This document shows, piece after piece, positions 12,618-21,800 of a DNA stretch of 64,000 nucleotides. Each line of letters opens with the position of its first letter. Within the stretch, counting starts at the first letter, position 1. The translations under genes and the position numbers were made by a program. The notes under the pieces are model-generated. The model searched no databases. It was given only the letters and a program-made list of their open reading frames with translations, and was not told the origin of the DNA. The DNA comes from Litoditis marina (lineage: Eukaryota > Nematoda > Chromadorea > Rhabditida > Rhabditidae): the NCBI GenBank assembly GCA_964036275.1, contig OZ038438.1, forward strand, positions 14,553,720 to 14,617,719, written 5' to 3'.

Positions 12618-13415
12618 AGGTGGGTCCAGCATGGGTCCACTGGAGTCTGGTTGTAACAATATAACCCGGTCTGCACGTAGATTACATCGTTATCAAATCA
12701 ATCATGACCGCTGCTGTATTATCCAACCATTACCCAAGTTGGTTTTTATTAAGTATTTCAATACCTAGTCTAAGTATACAGAAAACTGTTTATAACATCA
12801 AATATCTAACTTAGTACGTATATATGTATACATTTGCATTAAGATATGTTTGCATGTTTTGATCTCGACATGTATCTTTTTTATTTGCTGAGTATTCCAG
12901 ATTGTCTGTTGTTTGTTTCTACGTGTGCTGGAAAGAGGTCTTATCTTTCTCTCACCACATAGCCACTGCCAGTTGTTATGCTCCGAACATCCTACCGCCC
13001 ATCATATTTCCCCATTTCTCAGGCTCTTTTATGTTCCACCTCTTGTTATTTTTCAAGAGACTAACGTGACCCAGTTATGGTTAACCAATTCGTATTTCAG
13101 ATTGAACCCGAAACGGAATAGTTTTTCCATGTTGCCAACCACGGCTACAATGATCGGTAAAACGATTCTGACTTCTCTAACCTGTGCTATATTTTTGTTC
13201 CAAACCTTGATATTCAAACACGCTAACAGTCTTTTATAAACATATAGTCCAATAATTCACCATCATTTCATAGTTACAGTCATTTTCGAAGATGTGTTGC
13301 TTCAAAAACAAGTGTATTGTTTTCCATTCATTCTAGCAAGTAGCATGAAGCTTATTCTCTTTCTGAACATATATCTCAGTATGAAAAACGTTTTTAATAT
13401 TTATGAATTATTGGA

Positions 13416-13425
13416 TGATTTGCAG
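13416..13425 (+). other. Putative trans-splice acceptor of the acyltransferase gene
   Basis: GATGATTTGCAG ends exactly at the ATG at 13426, leaving no 5' UTR of its own. This fits spliced-leader addition. The upstream in-frame codons would then not be translated. Confidence 0.55.
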
Positions 13426-16400
13426 ATGTTATCCTTATTGGCCTTATTATTATTTCCGCCGGTGTTGGCTATCGTTGTATTAGTCGTAATTTTGGCCTCT
13501 TTCGGAAGATCATTAGGAATTCGAGAACTCTTCGTGGAGGGCCTTACCAAAGTTTTTGAGGTTTGTTTCATTCAAACACACGAGTGGTCTTGTATCTCAT
13601 TTGTGTTGCAACATGAATAGTGTTGTACAGTAAGTTTCTCTCAATATACGTTAAAAATGGCGAAGTGTTCTTTCAACTTGTCAAATATGCAATTTGTTGT
13701 GTTTCCTTGATTATAAATTTTCAGTGGGGAGCCTCGATAACCGATGAGAATATCGACCCAGTGGAGGAAGATGTAAAGACTGAAAAGAATCCACCACCAC
13801 TGAAAAAACGACACTCTTCGGGAGACCTGGGTACGCACTATCACTATTTATCAGTCATAATTAGTTTCAATGATTAACAGCAGAGTGTTTCATCAATTTA
13901 TTTCATATTAAATGGATTAAACGCTCTTTGAATGAGCTGATGACTTGCTGTTCTTTACGGCAGGCTGTAATTTTGAGGAAGAAACCGCGCTCCAGTGCGA
14001 AAGGCGGGAATTAATTATTTTTGAATATTTGGTAACTGCAGAAAATACTTACATTCTTTCTTGCTAATTTCATTATTTTCTAGTTGAGTATTTATTGGTA
14101 TATTTGTTATCTTTGTAATTGTGTTGTTATTTTATTATATCGTATTGCTCTCGTTGTCAGGTATCATCCATCGCGAGAAATCCGATGTTATTGATTCCAA
14201 ACTACACTCCACCGATGCACCTCTCTCTCGACGAACCACAGTCAGTGTCCTGGTCGATGATACATTGGACTTTCTCACAGTGAGTTATTTTCAATATTCA
14301 CCATTATAAGTAATTTCCGTGTACTTTTAGACGGGAAATAGCAAAGGGGACGAGGGTGTGACGAATATATCTGGTAGAGACATATCTTGGTTCTGCGGCT
14401 CACATTGCTAAATAAAACCGTTTATATGGTATTATGATAATTATGATTTACTGTAAACCCCTGTCCCACTCGTCCCCCGGTCGTCCCCTTTACTCCTCGT
14501 CCCACGGTGTTCTCCACTGCAGCTTTAGCAAATAACGAACTCGTGTCTTCGCTTTTAAAGGCTCCGCGTACTATTCGCGTGGAAATAAGCGCGACACGCA
14601 GCGAACTAGTGCTGTGACCGAATTGCAATGGGATACAGCGTCCCACCACGAAAACTTCGCGAACGGAGCTCAATACAAGTTTAATCGCATAAATTACTGT
14701 AGACGAGAACTCTGTGGTCCCCTTTGCTATTGGCCCGTGCAGGCGTTGTAGTTGGAATTAACACATTGTGGAAATCTTAATGAGTGGTCTTGCCTCGATT
14801 GGCCGTATTACTTGAGAACATGGTTGTTGTGTTGGGGAACTTTTGAGTAGAGAACATTGGAAAAACATTTTTCTGTTTTTAGGCAGGAATTGAAGCTATT
14901 ATTGAGGACCAGGTTACGTCACGATTTTCCGCGGAGCAGCTACCATCATGGAATCTTCTAACGCGGACTCGCTTCACCTTTCATTATATAAGGTAACGTT
15001 TAGTACCGTTCAGTTTAGTTTTACCTGTAAACAATTCGACTGCAAGGATTGGAAGTAAAGCAAATCTGCCGAAGCTTGTACTTTGCAGTTCATTGATCTA
15101 TTGACGTTGTCATACTTCTTATATACAGATCAGGCCACGTATTCAATGTTGCACAAATGAGGTAAATATTTGCGTGTTTCGAGATGTTTGACAATTGAGC
15201 GTGCTATACTTTGTTTCGTTATTTTCTGTTAGCCTCCAACTAACTATTGCCCTCTAGTCCTTCTCCCTATTATTTCCCTATAATCTTACTCTGGTATTCT
15301 GATCGTATATTTTTCTTGCCATTCGAATAGCTCTGTTATAGTTGGAAACTTTCACTTCTCTGGATTGGAGGGTTTGTTTTCCGCTATTGCGTACTGGTAC
15401 CTATTCGCGGACTGCTCTTCTCGATAGGATTTGGATCAATGATTCTCATAACATCAGCTGTTGGATACATTCCGAATGCAAGGTAGGGCCCAAACATATC
15501 TAGCTAAACGTTTGACATCGCCCAGGTTTAAGCTCTTTGTTACTTGGTCAAGATATATCACGCTGTGAAGTTCGGAGAAAATGTGTGTCAGTTAATAAAA
15601 TTAATTCACGAATTCAGATTATTCACTTAAACACTGGTCATGAGATCGTTTGACATTTAATTGTCAATTTATGGTTGAAGTGATATATTTCTTAATCTTA
15701 CTTTGCAGGCTCCGCAAACTTCTGAATCGCCACGCTATGTTGATGTCAATGAGAATCCTCGCAAGAGCCTTTTCTAGCATAATTCGCTTCCATAACAAGT
15801 AAGTTTCATATTCACTTGAACAACCTGCAAATAGTTTCACGTCTAGTTTTGGTTTTTCGTTAGATTGAACATTTACTTTATTGATTGGCTCAAAATATGA
15901 TGATCATTTTCCGAGAGAATCGTGCCGCACGGGGTGGAATCTGCGTGGCTAATCACACTTCACCCATTGATGTAATGATCCTCAGTTGTGATAATTGCTA
16001 CGCAATGATTGGTCAGAAACAACCAGGACTTCTAGGTGTGTTTTACCAATATACCAATGGCATTATTTGTTTCGAAAGACAACTGGGTTAGCGAATATAG
16101 TCCATAATTTTTAGCAACCAGTGTAGTTTCCCATATAGTTGGACCGAATCGTTGACACGTTCCGGTTTCTCATCCTCCAGTAGGTGATATTTCTTTGTCT
16201 GCCGATGACTTGATATGGTGAACACGTTGTTTCTATTTTGCTTACTCCTCTGTCGGTGCTGTTAACAGGTAGAAGCATCATTATAAGCTGCATTATCATG
16301 TGAATTTACAGAGGTGGCATTAAATGGAGGAACTGTGCTCCGTTAATTTCTTCGTTTCTTATTTGAACTTGTATTTCAGGGTTCATACAGCAAACGCTGA

Positions 16401-18604
16401 GTCGAGCAGAACATCATATCTGGTTCGAGAGAAGCGAATCTAATGATAGGAAAAAGGTTGCTGAAAGGTACGTGTAAGATTGATTTGCTGCTCTGCCGGT
16501 CAGGTCACACTACAAATAGAATTTCATTTACTGTTTTCAGACTTCGTGAACATGTTAACGATGATTCCAAGCTTCCCATCATCATTTTCCCCGAGGGTAC
16601 CTGTATCAATAACACATCAGTTATGATGTTCAAGAAAGGTTCTTTCGAGGTGCGTTTTAAATTATCACTATCTCAGGTTATTTGCTATAGGCCTCAAGTA
16701 TACACAGTGTGGCACTCGTAAACGAGTGTATGTTGTTGTTGTTTTCTGAAAAGAACTGCTGCAAGTACTAACATAACCCTTCCTCTTGCACCCCTGTACC
16801 ACAGTTCATACAACTGATTTCACAGCGAATAGTACCAGCCCTTTCTGCCAACGGAACTACCAGATCTACCGCATTCTCACATAAAACAGTTTCACAGCCG
16901 AGACATTGTCAGTCAATTCGTGGGTAATAATAAGTTGTTTTAGATAGGAAGTACCATATATCCAATTGCCATGAAATACGACAGTCGTCTCACGGATGCC
17001 TTCTGGAATAGTGGGGAACAGTCGTATGGCGCCTATTTGTGGCGTATGATGACTTCATGGGCTATCATTTGCGACGTCTGGTACCTTCCTGCGATGACTA
17101 GAGAGGTATAGTATGTTACCATGACAAAATCCGGTCCCGGAACTGGGACGGGCTCGGGCAGTAAAAATAGCCGTATTACAACTGTTTTCCAGCCAGCAGT
17201 GAGCCTAAGTTCAACCAAGGTTCAGTGTCCGGGAGGGGCACGGGGCAGTACTATATTTCTCACCAACTTCTCCCAGAGAATTAAAGAAGTGTTACAGTGC
17301 ATATGTCGAAACTGTTCAGCCCATGTTGTTTAGTGCACCCATTTTAAACGTGGTCCATTAATGCTGTCCAGCTCTTTTTTCATAAGTGTTGCAAATCATC
17401 TAGTTGTAGCTGTGGCTTGTGAACGAACCAAAGTCTAAAATGGCACAATAATCCTGATACACCGATACAGTGCGAAGTTTCATTTTCAGCCCGACGAGGA
17501 TGCGATTGCATTTGCACGAAGAGTTAAGCGAGCGATCGCCAAGAAGGGAGGCCTGGTTGATCTCGAATGGGATGGAGCTTTGAAAAGAGAACGGGTGAGG
17601 TTCATTCATTCTCACTTGACACGTTCAACCTTTCCTTGTCGAAAATGTAGTGTTCTCATGTATTGTCTTTGGGCTATTGTCGATTGCTTGCAGTATAAAT
17701 CTGCTCTACTTCCAAAGTTGTGTGCTTCGTAACCTTCTTTTTACTTGTCATGTCATGTTTGAAAGGGATACGGGTGTGAACAAAACTGTGGCAGACACTG
17801 AAAACCTGTATCTTCACCATCAAACCCTAATTATTGATACACTTAAACCTTCAGCCCATGGTGGAGTATTTTATATATAGTGTTGTATATTGTCATTGTA
17901 GGTATCGTCCAAACTGATTGCGCTGCAACAAAAATTGTACTACGAGCGTCTAGCCAGGACGACCACGATCAATAACATTGAGGAAACTACTGAAGTTCTC
18001 GACTTTATGCAGGTCAGTTACTGTTCATCATTCCATTCTGGCAGCAAGAAACGGACGCTTCAGTAAAAGTTTTTATAGTTGCCTATTTAAGAATGTTGCG
18101 ATTTACAATTTGAAAATTCCGTTGTGTGCGAACGCCAGTGATGACTGCTTACCCCAGCTCCTATATAAGTGAAGAATATTTGTAGTTTGAATTCTGTTTT
18201 TTGTATTTCTTTTTCAATACATTTGCAATTGCCCGGCGTATTTTTAGAGCATGACGGAAGAGGATCGAGCAAAACTACTCAGAGATATGGATGAAGCTGA
18301 TGATGATCACATGATTTTGAAAAAGGTAAATCTATTTGAAACCTGGTGAATGACTCCTTGTTGCAAACAAACATTCATTAAGTGAAATTAAGAATACGGC
18401 CAATTGGAGTGCGTAAACGTGAAGTTGATCAAAGGTGGTCGCAATGATTAACCAATTATGATTAATCTGTAATAAAGAGGTTTATAATCGAGGTTTTATA
18501 ACTTTTACGATATATTTTTTAAAGACAATTTATGTTACTTATGATGTTTTCAGGTTAACGCCTTGGTGCCTGTGGTTAAAGAGCGAAACAAGAAATTGGA
18601 GTAG
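13426..18604 (+). CDS. GPAT4: Glycerol-3-phosphate acyltransferase, GPAT3/4 type
   Basis: ER membrane enzyme that acylates glycerol-3-phosphate to lysophosphatidate, the first step of glycerolipid synthesis (C. elegans ACL-4/ACL-5 group). Exons: 13426-13560, 13725-13830, 14161-14279, 14883-14992, 15342-15482, 15709-15798, 15914-16035, 16380-16467, 16541-16649, 16944-17105, 17490-17594, 17902-18012, 18248-18325, 18554-18604; 508 aa. Hydrophobic segments lie at residues 4-25 and about 165-200. Acyltransferase motifs are all present: NHTSPID (H248, D253), WFERSE (289-294), FPEGT (320-324) and YPIAMKY (346-352). The start at 13426 matches the family N-terminus. Oddities: intron 6 ends in CG, not AG, at 15912-15913, and any nearby AG would break the frame. 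A 33-nt in-frame cassette may lie at 15129-15161. MRI1 follows 239 bp downstream. Confidence 0.93.
14331..14738. mobile_element. MITE-like repeat in acyltransferase intron 3
   Basis: The left end ACGGGAAATAGCAAAGGGGA is matched, inverted, at the right end (GTCCCCTTTGCTATTGGCCC). The inner part, 14501-14717, is clearly homologous to 29248-29472 in ATG2 intron 4. Inner inverted ends contain GGTGTTCTC/GAGAACTCTG. It has no open frame of its own. Its target duplication was not resolved. Confidence 0.7.
15129..15161 (+). other. Candidate 33-nt cassette exon of the acyltransferase
   Basis: Bounded by TATATACAG and GTAAAT, this segment is 33 nt long and has no stop. It preserves frame when inserted between exons 4 and 5, adding 11 residues before the second hydrophobic region. 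The family alignment favours direct joining of exons 4 and 5, so this would be an alternative exon or chance. Confidence 0.3.
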
Positions 18605-18843
18605 AATTGTATTTAGATTGTTCGTGTTTTATGTTTGATGGTCAGTTGTGATCACTGTTGTTTTATCTGGAGTAGACGTTGTGTCATGTCCTTTGAAGAG
18701 GTCACCGTTGATAAAAACTATGCTTATCGGTCATAATATCGACTTGTTCGCATGACGTTTGTTGCTCGCTGTGTTTCAGTAAATATTATTTATTCTATTT
18801 TCGTGTTCAAACTCGGAGGAAAGTTGTTATCGTTTGTTCAGAT
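18605..18843 (+). other. Short intercistronic region GPAT-MRI1
   Basis: Only 239 bp separate the acyltransferase stop from the MRI1 start. It contains a GATAAAA stretch (about 18709-18715) that could serve as a poor poly(A) signal, then a T/C-rich tract ending GTTTGTTCAG at 18841, 2 nt before the ATG. Such spacing fits an operon with trans-splicing of the downstream message, but is longer than the typical C. elegans gap of about 100 bp. Confidence 0.45.
18832..18841 (+). other. Putative trans-splice acceptor of MRI1
   Basis: CGTTTGTTCAG ends 2 nt before the ATG at 18844. Confidence 0.55.
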
Positions 18844-21800
18844 ATGCCTCATATTGTCAATGGACCTATTCCCGATTCTTTTATGAAAGATACCTCTAAA
18901 CGTCTCAGTGCAGCCGTTTTTGATGGCGATTACGACAATTTCAGAGTTATAGGTAAGAGACCAAACAATTACTATTTTCTGTAGCTGTTCGTTGATTCAC
19001 CGGACATCGTTGTAATTTTTCATGTTTAAGCTTTCCTTTGTAGTAGTATATATCGGGGTTGAAAGTATATTTTTCATGTTAAATAACGCATAACAAACTT
19101 TTAAGTCTACTGTTATTGTACATGTGCGCGTGAAACAGTGTATGAAACTCCTTGTATAGCGTTTTTCATTTTATTACCGCTCGGTTCCTTTTGGGGTTGA
19201 CCCATTTTGTGGTGAATTCTATATCTAACCGGGTTTTTAGGTAACCTAACCCTTTTTTGGTAACCTATTTTTCAGGTTACCTCAGTAGGTAACCGGTTGG
19301 TAACCTAAAATGAAAAATCGGTTACCTGTTTTTCTAACGCAAAACGTGGTTTTTAGCGTTAGTTTGAACGGTAACCGGATTTTAGTTTCAGGTTACTTTC
19401 AGGTTACCTACAAGGTAACCTGAAAAAGAGGTTACCAAAAAAGGGTTAGGTTACCTAAAAACCCGGTTAGTTGTAGAATTAGCCCCATTTTGTTACAAAA
19501 TGCGCAAGCAACGTTTTCTCAATCTATGGCTGGGCGTTGAAATTCAAAATAAAATATAAACCATACTTGCGAACCGATCGTGTATTTAGTTACAGACTAG
19601 TCTATAAATGAAAACAATTTATGCCCATTGAGTGAATCGTAATTGGCCAACGTTAATTTTTGCAAAAAGAAAAGGGTAACATTAGAAAAAGTGAAAAGCT
19701 AAATTTCTAAATCATACATCAAAACAGAATTTCTAGTTGTCTTCCGAAGAGATGTGTTTCGAGCGTTTTTTTGTTTGTTTTTCAGCCGGAAACGTATTGT
19801 AAAGCGCTGTGGGAGGGTTAGTTTAAAAAAGGACAATCGGATAGTCCGTTTTGCTCATCGCGCAACCCATTACAGTACCAAATGAAGTATTCGAATATTT
19901 TTTTCTAAGGAATACACTAATGTTTCTGGAATTTTTCTCTCACTGGTCTTAGTAGTGAGCAGAGGATAATATTTTACCAGGCTTCCAAAAACTTCTACAT
20001 GTTAAAAATCTGCCCTTAAGTTTGAGTGTCATACTGTAAAGGGTAATGAGTGATTGGAACAGACTATAAATACGTTGTAAGAGCATACTGACGAGGGAGG
20101 TTGAATGCCAGTCCAAACCTTTTTTTGAGTCGTTTACGTATTTGCTCTAAAATACAGGTTGATTTCATCGTAAATTTTTCCTGAATGTAGGAAGTTATCA
20201 AATCTTCGTTGTAGTTTGAGTTTGATCTTCATGAACGATCATAGCTCAACTAGGTTCCACCAGAAAAGCAGAAGCAGCGTGATCAAACTATAAACACAGC
20301 GGGGTAAGGGGACATGCACCGTGTATGCATGTTTTGAAAACAGCAAATTCTATATCTTCCTGGGTTGAGACACCGAAGTTGTCTTTCAGACCAGTTACTT
20401 CTGCCGCATTCAATTGAGTATATCGACATCAAGGGGACTGAAGATGCGTTCAAAGTCATCAAATCGATGCAGGTAAAACATTCTTCAGGGACCTAAATTC
20501 TCGAAAATTATTTCGTTTCTAGTAAACAAGATTAATGCGGGCTCACTCTTGTAAAACAACTTTTGGAGTGACAAAATGTATATGCTGCTTTCGACGAGAA
20601 CCCGGTTATTTTTGCAGCAATGATGTTTGAGGTACACATTTTTCTTCAGCTATGTCTTTAGATATCGAATCCGAAAAATAAAAATTCATGTCTAAACATC
20701 TTGATACTATCTAACCGTGAAGATATCATTCAAAATGAATTCAACCGAGCCATTACAAAACCGAGAAAAATGTTTGCAGACCCATTTAGTTTGATAAAAC
20801 TAGTTCATTTGGCTTATGAAAGTTTTGAGTCAGAATTTATTGACTATTTTTGCTTCGCTAAGGTTCGTGGTGCTCCACTCATCGCTCTGGTTGGAATCCG
20901 AGCTCTCCTTCTCGATTTGCACAGGTTCGATCCCTCTTTGGGGACGGAGTCTTTCATCGATTTACTCGAAACCAAGGTGAACCTGCATCTCATGTGTCTG
21001 CATCTCATTGTAAAATTTAAATCTGAAAATGAGAATGAAAAATGAGAGATGAAGAATGAAAGTTAAAGAAGGAAAAACCTGAAAAAACAATTGATATTCT
21101 GAAATAGAAGGTTTACTCGAAACAAAGGGGATCTACTGAACACCTAGGTGAGAATATACTCGCGAGTAGGTCGAATATAAGTCTCATATAGTTTGTTTAA
21201 TCTCTGTCAAAACAGACTGGACCAGGCTGCTAATACATTGCGATTGTGACGAACCACGCTCTTGCGCAACTGTGGAAAGGTTTCAAATCTACTAATAGAC
21301 AAAAATATTAGATAAATCAGTTTTCCAGAAGTTGTTGAAATCAACAGTTCATGGTACAAAGCCGAACGAGAACTTTTTTTTTACAGATATCGTTCCTCGT
21401 TTCCTCCAGACCCACCGCAATAAATCTCAAAAACGCCGCACAGATGGCTAGAAAGGCGGCAGAAGTTGATGGAGATGTACGACAGAAGTTTGAGAGGTAC
21501 AGTTTTTCTGCTAACACGACGAGCAGAAGATGAAAAAATCAAACAATAACCTTGTGAAGTTAATGCGAGAAATTGGTCCAGTGATGTGTGTTTAATGCGT
21601 TTTTTGATCTTGTGTGAAGCGTGTAATTTATAATAGGGCTAGAGAACCGTTTCAGCGTCTGTTCTACAATTCTGAAGATATTCCGAGATGAAGAGGACGA
21701 GAATAGACGAATCATTTGGAACGGCTACCAAGAAGTAAGCTAACATTCCTCGACTATTCAAAAGAAAAACCCTAATACTAAATGGTAGACATCGCCATCG

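Larger units (their letters stand above)
9973..13425. other. Intergenic region between receptor and acyltransferase
   Basis: The start must contain the receptor 3' UTR, but no AATAAA close to the stop is evident. It also holds a run of G at about 11218-11228, a perfect 24-bp palindrome at 11601-11624 and a GA microsatellite at about 12480-12617. Open frames here are short and unrecognised. The open frame at 13294-13425 runs in phase into the acyltransferase but looks like upstream sequence, because it ends in a TTTGCAG acceptor directly before the ATG. Confidence 0.55.

Noticed and set aside
12425..12676. Ser/Leu-rich protein on the minus strand
   Set aside because: It is the translation of a GA/CT microsatellite.
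13294..13425. N-terminal extension of the acyltransferase
   Set aside because: In frame, but it does not match the family N-terminus and would be removed by the TTTGCAG acceptor at 13425.
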